Source: Gammaproteobacteria bacterium
Lineage (GTDB): Bacteria > Pseudomonadota > Gammaproteobacteria > Pseudomonadales > PIVM01
Assembly: GCA_003353945.1 (NCBI GenBank)
Contig: PIVM01000033.1
Span: forward strand, 1-43,643
Direction: 5' to 3'
DNA length: 43,643 bases
Shown here: positions 16,900-25,600 of the stretch, in pieces
How positions within the stretch are numbered: position 1 is the stretch's first letter
How the letters are laid out: each line of letters starts with the position of its first letter
Notes under the pieces: generated by a model
Database searches by the model: none
What the model was told of the DNA's origin: nothing
The model's input: the letters and a program-made list of their open reading frames with translations, nothing else
Made by a program: the position numbers and the translations under genes

Positions 16900-18963
16900 A
16901 TGCAGACACATGCAGTTCTCGCCTTTGCTCTGGGTGGCATTATTTTTTTGCTGCTCGGTGTGGGATCTATTTGGCAACGCAACACGACGCGTCTCGCTAA
17001 ACCCTTAGGGCTCGCATCTCTCATAACAGTCGCGTGGTGTATTCTATCCATTAGCCGACTACCCGATGATTGGCCAAGAGACTTGCTGCTCCTCAGCACC
17101 GAACAGTTCAGAAATGGAGCATGGATCGCGTTATTGCTGCAGACATTACCGGATAAAACCCAAAAAAAACAACTGTTGCGCGTAGGCTGTCATTTACCAT
17201 GGATTATGGTATTGCTTGTTGTCAACTTGCATCACTACCTTAACGAAACAAATTCGCTAAACCTTATCAGCCAAAGCACCTTTCTCTGGCTTATCATATT
17301 TGAAATCATCATCTGCTTAACTTTGCTGGAACAGGCCTACCGCAATACACTTCCCGAACACTTGGACGGTATGCGATTTCTCTACATTGCGCTGGCTGGA
17401 TTATTTGGCTTTGACCTCTATTTTTATGTTCAAATACAACTAATTGGCAGTGTTAATATCGATATTGCACTTTCCAGGGGTGGTGTAACTGCCATTGCCG
17501 GCTTACTTATTATTTTTGGCCTCCAACGTCTTAACCAAAGTAAGCTGCAATTTCAGGTTTCCCGCAATCTGGTTCTCTACAGCACCAGCCTGATCATTAT
17601 CGGCAGTTTTTTATTTGTTATGGCCTTGGGTGGATATTACGTGCGTCAACTCGGGGGCAGTTGGGGTTCTTTTGCCCAATCGCTAATTATCGTCACTGCC
17701 AGCGCCACTACTCTGATAATCACCTCCTCCAAAAAAACACGGGCCCACTTCAAAGTACTGCTCAGCAAACACCTATTCCGCCACCGCTATGATTACCGGG
17801 AAGAATGGTTACGATTAATTCACACACTGACCAGCTCATCCATCGACAATGACATTAACCGCTTATCACTACGGGCTATGTCCAATATTTTTGAAACTGA
17901 GGGCGCTGCCCTATGGTTGAAATACGATAATAGACTGTTGATCAACACCGCCAACATTGGATTACCTGAAACTAAAAGCAGCGAGCTGCCTTTTGAGAGC
18001 TCATTGAGAGACTACATGGAAAGTACTCGAAAAATTATCGTTCTTGACGAATACCAACAATTTCCCGAACGCTATCCCAATCTCGATTTACCCGCATGCC
18101 TGAAAACTAAAAGCATATGGCTCATTATTCCACTTATGTTACACGATTCTCTCATCGGATTTATTGCATTAAAAACACCCCACTTAAAACGCCACTTGAG
18201 CTGGGAAGATTTTGATTTGTTGAAAACAGCCGGCTTGCAAGTTGCCAGTTTTCTTGCTGCAGAACAAACGTCCCGCAGTCTCAGCGAATCAAAACAATTT
18301 GACGCCTACAGTCGCCTAACAGCGTTCATCATGCACGACTTAAAAAATCTGATTGCACAGCAATCACTCGTGGTAAAAAACGCAACCAAACACAAAGATA
18401 ACCCAGCGTTTGTTGAGGACGCGATTAATACCATTGATAACTCAGTAAAGCGCATGAGCCGCTTGCTGGATCAATTAAAGCAGGGCAATGAAGATGTGAA
18501 GCAAACAACCCTCTGCCTACAAACGGTATTACTTGATGCAACACGAAAATGCCATAATCGCGAACCTCGCCCATCCCTGCACATGACAGAGGAAGAACTC
18601 TACATTAAATCATCAGCTGAACAGCTATCAATGATATTTGGCCATGTGATTCGCAATGCGCAGGAAGCAACCGAAAGCCAGGGTTTTATCGACGTCTCAC
18701 TATCGAAAAAAGGTGATATGGCAATCGTGGAAGTCGAAGATAACGGTTGCGGGATGAATCAAGACTTTATACGTGAACGGCTCTTTCGCCCCTTTGATTC
18801 AACCAAATCCAGCAAAGGTATGGGTATTGGTGCATACCAGACCAGAGAGTTTATCCGACAGGCAGGCGGAGATGTGGAGATATTCAGCGAAGAAGATACA
18901 GGGACAACCTTTTGCATTACACTGCCTCTCATACAAATTACTGAAGTTTTACAAACTGCGTAG
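16900..18963 (+). CDS. prsK: PrsK-like membrane sensor histidine kinase (PEP-CTERM system type)
   Basis: The 687-residue protein matches the PrsK family. About eight to nine N-terminal transmembrane helices (residues 1-285) come first, then a GAF-like domain (about 305-455; ALWLKYDNRLLINTANIGLPE), then the kinase core. The phosphoacceptor is His479 in FIMHDLKNLIAQQ. ATPase boxes are HVIRNAQEA (N), VEDNGCGM (G1), FRPFDSTKSSKGMGIGAYQTREFIRQAGG (F/G2) and DTGTTFCITLPL. It should autophosphorylate on a membrane-derived cue and pass phosphate to the PrsR-like regulator 9 bp downstream. In other bacteria PrsK/PrsR accompany exosortase/PEP-CTERM loci; no exosortase is present here. Confidence 0.88.
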   Translation: MQTHAVLAFALGGIIFLLLGVGSIWQRNTTRLAKPLGLASLITVAWCILSISRLPDDWPRDLLLLSTEQFRNGAWIALLLQTLPDKTQKKQLLRVGCHLPWIMVLLVVNLHHYLNETNSLNLISQSTFLWLIIFEIIICLTLLEQAYRNTLPEHLDGMRFLYIALAGLFGFDLYFYVQIQLIGSVNIDIALSRGGVTAIAGLLIIFGLQRLNQSKLQFQVSRNLVLYSTSLIIIGSFLFVMALGGYYVRQLGGSWGSFAQSLIIVTASATTLIITSSKKTRAHFKVLLSKHLFRHRYDYREEWLRLIHTLTSSSIDNDINRLSLRAMSNIFETEGAALWLKYDNRLLINTANIGLPETKSSELPFESSLRDYMESTRKIIVLDEYQQFPERYPNLDLPACLKTKSIWLIIPLMLHDSLIGFIALKTPHLKRHLSWEDFDLLKTAGLQVASFLAAEQTSRSLSESKQFDAYSRLTAFIMHDLKNLIAQQSLVVKNATKHKDNPAFVEDAINTIDNSVKRMSRLLDQLKQGNEDVKQTTLCLQTVLLDATRKCHNREPRPSLHMTEEELYIKSSAEQLSMIFGHVIRNAQEATESQGFIDVSLSKKGDMAIVEVEDNGCGMNQDFIRERLFRPFDSTKSSKGMGIGAYQTREFIRQAGGDVEIFSEEDTGTTFCITLPLIQITEVLQTA

Positions 18964-18972
18964 CGTATCACT

Positions 18973-20328
18973 ATGAAATCCAATAAAAAGAACTTACTCA
19001 TCGTTGAAGATGATCCAGGACTACAAACTCAGTTACGCTGGCACTTTGACCAGTACGAAATCATACAAGCCACTGATCGGCAAGATGCTCTGGACCAAAT
19101 GCGCATGCATGAACCGGAAGTCGTATTGCAAGACCTCGGCCTGCCACCTGATGCGGATGGGGTAACGGAGGGCTTATTGACAGTACAAGAATTAATGAAA
19201 ATTGCGCCGCACACAAAAATCATTGTGATAACCGGCAATGGCGATCAAGAAAATGCCATTAAAGCAATTGGATTGGGTGCTTACGATTTCTATTCCAAAC
19301 CCATTGATACGGACACACTAGACCTGATCGTACAGCGGGCTTATCTCATTTACAAACTGGAAGCACAAAACAGACAGCTGAAATCTCAAAAGCACGACTC
19401 TCCGCTCGAAGGGATCATCGCATCTGACAAACAAATGCTATCACTGTGTAGGACCATCGAAAAAGTGGCTCCCACCATGGCCACCGCACTGCTTGAAGGA
19501 GAAAGTGGCACCGGAAAAGAGCGCTTCGCTAGAGCCATTCACTCCTTAAGTCCACGCAAAAAAAAGCGCTTTGTTGCCATTAACTGCGCAGCCATCCCTG
19601 ACAGCCTGATTGAAAGCGAATTATTCGGTTATGAAAGGGGAGCCTTTACGGGCGCCACCAAACAAACACCCGGCAAAGTAGAAATTGCTAATTCAGGCTC
19701 TTTGTTTCTCGATGAAATCGGAGACATGCCCCTGTCATTGCAAGCTAAGCTGTTACGATTTCTCCAAGAGAGAGTGATAGAACGTCTGGGTGGACGAAAT
19801 GAAATTCCTGTCGATGTACGCGTCGTTTGTGCCACCAATAAGAACCTCTCATCCATGGTGGCAGACGGCAGTTTTCGTGAAGACCTCTACTACCGCATTA
19901 GCGAAATCACTATCGAAATCCCCCCCCTGCGTGACAGGGGTTCCGATAAGGTCTTAATCGCCCGCCACTTTCTCAAACAAATGGCTGAAGAACAAAAGAA
20001 GAGCATTACCGGTTTTACGCACGAAACAATACAGGCTATTGAATCCTATCACTGGCCAGGCAACGTCCGCGAGATGGAGAACAAAATCAGGCGTGCTCTT
20101 ATCATGTGTGAAAGCAAACACATATCAGCTAACGACATGGATTTACTGAGTAGCTCTACGGAAATATCACTAAACCTTCGCCATGTAAGACAGGAAGCGG
20201 AAAGAAACGCCATCTCAAGTGCTCTGTCAATGACTGACAATAACATTTCGGCAGCAGCAAAACTGCTGGGCGTCACACGGCCTACGCTTTATGATTTATT
20301 AAAAAAATATCAAATACACGTCACATAG
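18973..20328 (+). CDS. prsR: PrsR-like sigma54-dependent response regulator
   Basis: This 451-residue NtrC-type activator has a receiver domain with phosphoacceptor Asp54 (LQDLGLPPDADG). The AAA+ domain has Walker A GESGTGKE (176-183), GAFTGAT at 223-229 for sigma54 contact, Walker [12 protein letters not shown] and arginine-finger region RDRGSDK. The C-terminal Fis-type helix-turn-helix reads NISAAAKLLGVTRPTLYDLLKKYQI. All activator elements are intact. The receiver and spacing fit the PEP-CTERM-box PrsR family. Its stop is only 9 bp before speD, so the regulator and the polyamine/PspA genes are probably on one transcript. Target promoters were not found inside the window. Confidence 0.9.
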   Translation: MKSNKKNLLIVEDDPGLQTQLRWHFDQYEIIQATDRQDALDQMRMHEPEVVLQDLGLPPDADGVTEGLLTVQELMKIAPHTKIIVITGNGDQENAIKAIGLGAYDFYSKPIDTDTLDLIVQRAYLIYKLEAQNRQLKSQKHDSPLEGIIASDKQMLSLCRTIEKVAPTMATALLEGESGTGKERFARAIHSLSPRKKKRFVAINCAAIPDSLIESELFGYERGAFTGATKQTPGKVEIANSGSLFLDEIGDMPLSLQAKLLRFLQERVIERLGGRNEIPVDVRVVCATNKNLSSMVADGSFREDLYYRISEITIEIPPLRDRGSDKVLIARHFLKQMAEEQKKSITGFTHETIQAIESYHWPGNVREMENKIRRALIMCESKHISANDMDLLSSSTEISLNLRHVRQEAERNAISSALSMTDNNISAAAKLLGVTRPTLYDLLKKYQIHVT

Positions 20329-20337
20329 GAGGCAGAT

Positions 20338-20751
20338 GTGATTTTAGGTCAACACCTGCTGATTGAATGCAGAGGGCAACATGCCCATATGGGTAGCAAA
20401 GAGTTAAAAAAACTAATGGTTCGCGCTGCTTCTGCAGCTGGCGCTACTGTTCTCTACGACTATTTTCATCAGTTTGGAGAGCACGGGGGAGTAACCGGCG
20501 TCCTCATTCTTGCTGAATCTCACATCACAGTGCACACTTGGCCAGAAAACAGTTATGCTGCATTTGATATTTTTATGTGTGGTAATGCAAAACCTGTCGA
20601 TGCTGCCACTATTATTGCAGATGAATTTCCGGATGCTGATATCTGCATTCGATCTGCGGATAGGGGCCATCCCTCAGATATTGTGACTGGTTTTGAGACA
20701 ATGAAAACTGGCATTGATTCAGCGTCTTTGGATGCCGTTCATCTCAACTAA
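20338..20751 (+). CDS. speD: S-adenosylmethionine decarboxylase proenzyme
   Basis: This is a 137-residue prokaryotic-type AdoMetDC. The self-cleavage site is Glu60-Ser61 in LAESHITVHTWPE; Ser61 would become the pyruvoyl group. His66 and Cys81 (FDIFMCG) fall at the expected +5 and +20 spacing. The enzyme makes decarboxylated AdoMet, the aminopropyl donor for polyamine synthesis. The start is a GTG with a strong AGGAGG 7-12 bases upstream. It is followed four genes later by an aminopropyltransferase that would use its product. No ornithine or arginine decarboxylase is nearby, so the acceptor must come from elsewhere. Confidence 0.96.
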   Translation: MILGQHLLIECRGQHAHMGSKELKKLMVRAASAAGATVLYDYFHQFGEHGGVTGVLILAESHITVHTWPENSYAAFDIFMCGNAKPVDAATIIADEFPDADICIRSADRGHPSDIVTGFETMKTGIDSASLDAVHLN

Positions 20752-20763
20752 AAAGGAGTTGTT

Positions 20764-21726
20764 ATGAGTAAAATTAGATTGATATTTGTCGTGCTTCTAT
20801 GTCAGGGAATATGCCTGACTGGCTGCTCGTCAGATAGTGACAAATGGACTAAACAGTTGAGTCAGGAAGTAATGACAGCTGAAAAGCTCATTGAAAGGCT
20901 GAAAAACCATATTGACTCAGGACTTATCCCCAATGCCGGTATCCTAAAAGAATATTCAGCACACATTAAAAAACACAATCCTGACGCAGCCAGTCTCGCC
21001 ACTGCCCTGGCTCAAGATGCAAGCACAAACGGCCCAATCATCAGAGGGCTTGAAATTCGCCTTTCAGATGCAAAGGTAGATATCCCTGAAGTAATCACCA
21101 TCGGTCACGAACAAGTCAATAGAGTCTATCAGGAATTATTGGCCATTCAGGAAGCAGCCAAGCCTGATACCTATGGCATGATGCTAAGTGATCCCATCAA
21201 TGTCCTGGCAGATATGTCAGAAGGAAGACTCGCGCGTGTAGCCGCAATGAGCAAAGAAGCCAGTTCGCGTATTAATGACGCTGAAGATTTTGGTGCAGGC
21301 AGCCAGCTTGTTGGTAATCCACAATACGGAAAATGGAGTGAGAACAGTTCAGGACAGTCGTTCTGGCATTGGTATGGCCAGTACGCTTTCTTTTCATCTC
21401 TTTTTAGTCGGCCTATCTATTATAACCGATGGGGCAGTGGTCGCGACTACAGTTATTATCATGATTATGGTCGCTCAACCTATACATCACCGTCCCAGCG
21501 TCGCAGTCAACAAACGATTGAACGCACTACCAGCAGTAAATTTAAAAAAAGCGGACAAACATTTAAGAGCCCATACGCCAAAACAAAACAAACAAGCGCC
21601 ACGGTCGCGAGAAAACAAACAAGGTTTCAACCTAAATCGATTTCAAGACCAAAACCTAAGTCAACGACATCAAGCTATCGCAAGTCGAGCTACCAATCAT
21701 CTCGTAGTTCGTTTGGCGGAAAATAA
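20764..21726 (+). CDS. Lipoprotein of unknown function with basic low-complexity tail
   Basis: The 320-residue protein has a lipoprotein signal peptide with lipobox LTGC (Cys21) followed by Ser, which favours outer-membrane sorting. Residues 25-170 are helical and hydrophilic. A short aromatic patch FWHWYGQYAFFSSLFSRPIYYNRWG follows at 200-224. The C-terminal ~85 residues are very rich in Ser, Lys, Arg, Gln and Thr with almost no acidic residues (SSRSSFGGK at the end), and are likely disordered and anion-binding. The start has a GGAG ribosome-binding site. I do not recognise a named domain. Its place between speD and DUF350 suggests an envelope partner of the polyamine/PspA system. Confidence 0.82.
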   Translation: MSKIRLIFVVLLCQGICLTGCSSDSDKWTKQLSQEVMTAEKLIERLKNHIDSGLIPNAGILKEYSAHIKKHNPDAASLATALAQDASTNGPIIRGLEIRLSDAKVDIPEVITIGHEQVNRVYQELLAIQEAAKPDTYGMMLSDPINVLADMSEGRLARVAAMSKEASSRINDAEDFGAGSQLVGNPQYGKWSENSSGQSFWHWYGQYAFFSSLFSRPIYYNRWGSGRDYSYYHDYGRSTYTSPSQRRSQQTIERTTSSKFKKSGQTFKSPYAKTKQTSATVARKQTRFQPKSISRPKPKSTTSSYRKSSYQSSRSSFGGK

Positions 21727-21741
21727 TAGGGAGAAACCAAA

Positions 21742-22629
21742 ATGATTAATGAAATTTCAGTTTGGATGATAGTTATCATCGCCATCAATCTTGTTATCGC
21801 TGTTGCCGCCATTAGCATGTTTCGTTTTCTTCTTGGCGTGCTTGCAGGCGTTAATACCACTGAAGAGATTTCACAGAAAGACAACTTTGCATTCGGAATC
21901 GTGTTCGCTGGAGGTGCGAGTGCTCTTGGTTTGGTTCTTGCTGCCGCAGTCGGTGGCGATGCCGAAGTCGATTACCTGACTGAAGCAATCAATGTGCTCA
22001 CCTATGCTGTCGGCGGTATCGTCTTGCTAAAAATAGGGGCGATCATTAACGACCTCATTATGTTTCACAAGGTATCGCTTAAAAATGCCGTGTCTCAGCA
22101 CAATATCGCCGCGGGTGTAGTCCAGGCAGCTAATCTGTTGGCTTTGGGCATTGTGATTAATTCCGCCATTAACTGGGTAGAATCTGAAAACTGGGAAGGC
22201 ATGCTGCCCGTATTGCTCGTCTTTTTTGCCGCCCAACTTGTGCTATTGCTTGTAACTCGACTGCGCGCATTCATTTTTAGTAGCCGCCACCCGGGGGGGA
22301 GTCTCCAGGAAGCAATCAAAGAGGGAAATCCCGCTTTAGCCATTCGCTATGCAGGCCATATCTTGGGAACAACATTAGCAGTGAGCGCTGCAGGTCACTT
22401 AGTTGAATATATCCATAGCGACCCGCTAATGTCAGCGGTTGGATGGGGAGTTGTTGCCCTGTGCTTAACATTAACACTATCAGCACTATCGTTTATTGCC
22501 AGAAAAGCCATTCTTGCCAATATAAATGTCGTAGAAGAAGTTGATAACCAGCAAAATGTGGGTGTCGCCTATATTGAAGCGGCCATTTTCGTTTGCATTG
22601 GCCTGCTCCTGGATAGCGTTCTCGCTTAA
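21742..22629 (+). CDS. DUF350 membrane protein (tandem DUF350, YjfL-like)
   Basis: The 295-residue protein has eight predicted transmembrane helices in two four-helix blocks, each a DUF350 unit. The first covers about residues 5-135 (FAFGIVFAGGASALGLVLAAAVGG; NVLTYAVGGIVLLKIGAIINDLI). The second covers about 145-295, where GNPALAIRYAGHILGTTLAVSAAG repeats the first block's pattern. E. coli YjfL is a single-unit relative encoded with PspA-like YjfJ. DUF350 proteins are inner-membrane proteins of unknown activity. The gene is 15 bp after the lipoprotein gene, with a GGGAGAA ribosome-binding site. Confidence 0.88.
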   Translation: MINEISVWMIVIIAINLVIAVAAISMFRFLLGVLAGVNTTEEISQKDNFAFGIVFAGGASALGLVLAAAVGGDAEVDYLTEAINVLTYAVGGIVLLKIGAIINDLIMFHKVSLKNAVSQHNIAAGVVQAANLLALGIVINSAINWVESENWEGMLPVLLVFFAAQLVLLLVTRLRAFIFSSRHPGGSLQEAIKEGNPALAIRYAGHILGTTLAVSAAGHLVEYIHSDPLMSAVGWGVVALCLTLTLSALSFIARKAILANINVVEEVDNQQNVGVAYIEAAIFVCIGLLLDSVLA

Positions 22630-22631
22630 CT

Positions 22632-24392
22632 ATGCCCGCTGATACGCAAACCGTTTCACGCCGCCAGCTTGTCATACATGACATTTTACTTATCCTTATC
22701 ATGGGTACGCTGGCAGCTTGTGGACTTATCTATGAATACCTGATGGCCCACTATGCCGGGCGAGTGCTTGGCGCCCTTGAGTCAACGCTCTATGCCATGA
22801 TCGGCATCATGATTGTCTCCATGGGCATCGGCGCCTTTATGGCGAAGTGGGTGCGCTGCCCTTTTAACGGGTTTGTCTGGCTAGAATGGGCTGTTGGATT
22901 CACTGGCGCAACGGCTGTTGTTGTCATATCTCTCAGCGTGTCGCTGTCATTTACGCTGCCAAGCTACTTGCAGGAAATTTATGGCTTGCACCCTACCATT
23001 ACGACCGATGGGGAGTTTGTAAGAACGCTCTCGCAGTTCACAAAGCTCATTCCTTTCATTGCCGGTGGCATTCTCGGCTTAATGATTGGCATGGAAATAC
23101 CCCTTATCGCAAGAATACGTGAACACATTCATGGGCAACATTTAGAGCATAATATTGGAACAATCTATGGCGCCGATTATATCGGTGCCGGCATTGGGGC
23201 GGGGGTTTGGGTTTTGGTCTGTTTAAAACTGCCCATTATTGTCGCTGCAGTGAGTACCGCACTAGTGAACGCCCTGGTAGGGGTATTCTTCATCATCTAT
23301 TACCGAGAACATCTATCAGGACGCCTGACGCTATGGATTGCGCATGGCATGTTGCTAGTCGTTATTGGCTCTCTGGCGGCTGGGGGTGCATCCTGGATGG
23401 ACAATATGCAAAGCTCCCTATTTAAAGATCAAGTGGTTCATACAAAAATCACACCGTATCAACACATAACAATCACGGAACGATTGATTGGTAAAGGTCT
23501 GCCAATGATTACCAGCCTCTATATCAATGGCCGTCTACAATTCTCCAGCAATGATGAAGTGATCTACCACAGTTTCTTAACATACCCCCCCCTACTCGCC
23601 TCTGCCAGACAAGACAAGATTCTCGTTATCGGTGGCGGTGATGGTTTGGCATTACGCGATATCCTTACATGGAACCCTCAATCTGTCACTTTGATTGACC
23701 TTGATCGGGGTATGATCGATTTATTTAGTGGGATTGATTCATCCGCATCGCCTTCAATCAATAAACGCCTTACGGCTCTAAACAATAATGCATTCAATGA
23801 TGAGCGAGTACACGTCATCATCGGTGATGCCTTTGTCGAAGTCGAAAAGCTGGTCAGCGCAAAAAAACATTTTGATACCATCATTGTGGATCTACCCGAC
23901 CCAAGTCATCCCGACATAAATAAGGTTTACTCTGATTTCTTTTATGCGCGCTTAAAAGAGCTACTCAATGGAGATGGCGCCATTGGCATTCAATCAACCT
24001 CCCCCTTTCACACCAAAGACACCTTTATTTCCATTGGCAAAACGCTTCGATCTGCAGGTTTCAACACGGAACAATACCATGCCAATGTGCCCACCTTTGG
24101 AGAATGGGGATGGACCATTGGGACAGTGATGGGAAAAGCAGCTACTGCTCGAATCGCTGACATTGCGACGATGCCCGTTCCCTCTCCCTGGCTTTCAAAA
24201 GAACAAATTTTGGCAAGTTTCGTGTTCTCCCCCTTTTATTTCAACGAGTCCGAGCCCATTAAGTCAAATACATTAGGCTCTCATACGCTGTATCAGTACC
24301 ACCAACATGCCTGGAAGCAGCGCGAAGGAGTCTTTTTTGCAGAAAATATAAGTGTTGATAAAAGCCATAATAGGGCCTATATTGACGAATGA
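22632..24392 (+). CDS. Membrane-embedded spermidine synthase-like aminopropyltransferase
   Basis: The 586-residue fusion has about seven transmembrane helices in residues 1-255 (for example GTLAACGLIYEYLMAHYAGRVLGALESTLYAM and IAGGILGLMIGMEIPLI). A cytosolic spermidine-synthase fold covers about 270-530. The latter shows YINGRLQFSSNDEVIYHSFLTYPPLL, the AdoMet-binding GGGDGLALRDIL (334 onward), LIDLDRGM, and the catalytic-type VDLPDPSHPDINKVYSDFFY. It should transfer the aminopropyl group from decarboxylated AdoMet (made by SpeD) to an amine acceptor at the membrane. The acceptor could be putrescine, a longer polyamine or an unusual substrate. It starts 2 bp after the DUF350 stop, so they are translationally coupled. 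Confidence 0.9.
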   Translation: MPADTQTVSRRQLVIHDILLILIMGTLAACGLIYEYLMAHYAGRVLGALESTLYAMIGIMIVSMGIGAFMAKWVRCPFNGFVWLEWAVGFTGATAVVVISLSVSLSFTLPSYLQEIYGLHPTITTDGEFVRTLSQFTKLIPFIAGGILGLMIGMEIPLIARIREHIHGQHLEHNIGTIYGADYIGAGIGAGVWVLVCLKLPIIVAAVSTALVNALVGVFFIIYYREHLSGRLTLWIAHGMLLVVIGSLAAGGASWMDNMQSSLFKDQVVHTKITPYQHITITERLIGKGLPMITSLYINGRLQFSSNDEVIYHSFLTYPPLLASARQDKILVIGGGDGLALRDILTWNPQSVTLIDLDRGMIDLFSGIDSSASPSINKRLTALNNNAFNDERVHVIIGDAFVEVEKLVSAKKHFDTIIVDLPDPSHPDINKVYSDFFYARLKELLNGDGAIGIQSTSPFHTKDTFISIGKTLRSAGFNTEQYHANVPTFGEWGWTIGTVMGKAATARIADIATMPVPSPWLSKEQILASFVFSPFYFNESEPIKSNTLGSHTLYQYHQHAWKQREGVFFAENISVDKSHNRAYIDE

Positions 24393-24434
24393 ACGCCATA
24401 TTATGGCAATTACGGCACTGTAAAGGAGCACCTT

Positions 24435-24836
24435 ATGTCGCTTAGTGAACTAGCGTTCAAGCTGAACGATCATGTAACCAATGAGGGAACACGTTTTGAT
24501 GCTGTTCTTTCCGAAGAAGGAGTATTGGAAGTCGTTTGTTCCAATAACGATGAATTCCCCATCAATATAGTCAAAACAGACACTCAACTCCTGGCCATCA
24601 CGCCTCTCTTTGATGCCAAGGAAGTTCAAGCTGAAAAACTAGCCGAACTCAATGAGGAATTGCTCTACATGAGCCCTGCCATCCCCTTAAGCTCGATCGG
24701 GCGACAAGGATCAACCTATATTTTATTTGGTGCAATGGCTCTTAATACGGTTTTTGAAAACATCGTTCATGAACTGGAGATCCAGGCTGAGAATACCCTG
24801 GAAGTCCTTCAGGTTGTCGAACCCTTATTGGTGTAA
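24435..24836 (+). CDS. DUF2170 family protein (YjfI-like)
   Basis: This 133-residue cytosolic protein has the DUF2170/YjfI pattern: a small mixed alpha/beta domain with the central segment FPINIVKTDTQLLAITPLFD, then LAELNEELLYMSPAIPLSSIGRQGSTYILFGAM and an acidic C-terminal helix. In E. coli yjfI lies directly before the pspA-like yjfJ, the same order as here (11 bp gap). No enzymatic motif is seen; it is probably an adaptor for the PspA-like protein. An AAGGAGC ribosome-binding site precedes the ATG. Confidence 0.85.
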   Translation: MSLSELAFKLNDHVTNEGTRFDAVLSEEGVLEVVCSNNDEFPINIVKTDTQLLAITPLFDAKEVQAEKLAELNEELLYMSPAIPLSSIGRQGSTYILFGAMALNTVFENIVHELEIQAENTLEVLQVVEPLLV

Positions 24837-24847
24837 CGGAGGTAATA

Positions 24848-25546
24848 ATGAGCATTTTAAAAAACATTCTGACAGCGATCCGTGGCGGCGCGAGTGAAGC
24901 GGGTGAGTCAATTATTGATGCCAATGCGGTCCGTATCCTGGAGCAAGAAATTCGTGATGCAGAGACTGCGATTGGCAAAGCCAAACAATCTCTTACCAAT
25001 TTGAAAGCAACGGAGATTCAACTGAAGCGGGAACTAAATTCATTGCAAAATGATGCCGCCAGTTATGAATCCAAAGCGATGCAGGCTTTGGAATCCAATA
25101 ACGAGGCTCTAGCGGGTGAAGTTGCTGCGAGAATTGCAGAAATTGAGGCAGAAGCTGCAGACAAGAGTGCAGAACATCAAAGCCTTAGTGCGCAAGTGAA
25201 TAAGATTAATAGCATGATTCGCCAACGCGAAAAAACGATTCAGAAAAATCGCCGGGAATTGGAAAAAATAAAAACCGTCGAGCAACTACAAAAGGCTACG
25301 TCTTCAATGTCCACCAACTTTGCTGCAACCAGCTCAAGTGAACATCGTGTTTCAAAGGCATTAGATAGAGTGAAGCAAAAGCAGACGAACTGGGAAGACA
25401 AGATGGAAGCTGGCGAATGGATGGCTGAAGAAAGCCGAGGCGATGAGCTTGATAAGAAATTAAGTGCGGCCGGCATTGGTGCTTCTTCAAGTGTAGGTGG
25501 CGCCAGTGTTCTTGAGCGGTTGAAACAGAAAAAAGCCGGCCAGTAA
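24848..25546 (+). CDS. PspA/IM30 family protein (YjfJ-like)
   Basis: The 232-residue protein is almost wholly coiled coil (about residues 25-165), as expected for the ESCRT-III-like PspA/IM30/Vipp1 family. It starts with an amphipathic segment MSILKNILTAIRGGASEAGESI and contains ILEQEIRDAETAIGKAKQSL, the family's first long helix. The C-terminal part (GDELDKKLSAAGIG ... SVLERLKQKKAGQ) matches the YjfJ subgroup. It probably oligomerises on the inner leaflet of the inner membrane and stabilises damaged membrane. There is no pspF; the sigma54 activator at the head of the gene run may replace it. Confidence 0.9.
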   Translation: MSILKNILTAIRGGASEAGESIIDANAVRILEQEIRDAETAIGKAKQSLTNLKATEIQLKRELNSLQNDAASYESKAMQALESNNEALAGEVAARIAEIEAEAADKSAEHQSLSAQVNKINSMIRQREKTIQKNRRELEKIKTVEQLQKATSSMSTNFAATSSSEHRVSKALDRVKQKQTNWEDKMEAGEWMAEESRGDELDKKLSAAGIGASSSVGGASVLERLKQKKAGQ

Positions 25547-25564
25547 TATGCTTACGGGAGAAAA

Positions 25565-25587
25565 TGCAACATCAATATCGGTGTTGC
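25565..25587 (+). promoter_or_regulatory. Small hairpin in the PspA/DUF4178-like gap
   Basis: TGCAACA (25565-25571) pairs with TGTTGCA near 25582-25588 in the 54-bp gap after the pspA-like gene, with only a short T-rich stretch after it. It may attenuate downstream expression or be an mRNA-stability element. It is the only gap in the gene run with obvious structure. Confidence 0.35.
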
Positions 25588-25600
25588 ACTTTAATATCAT

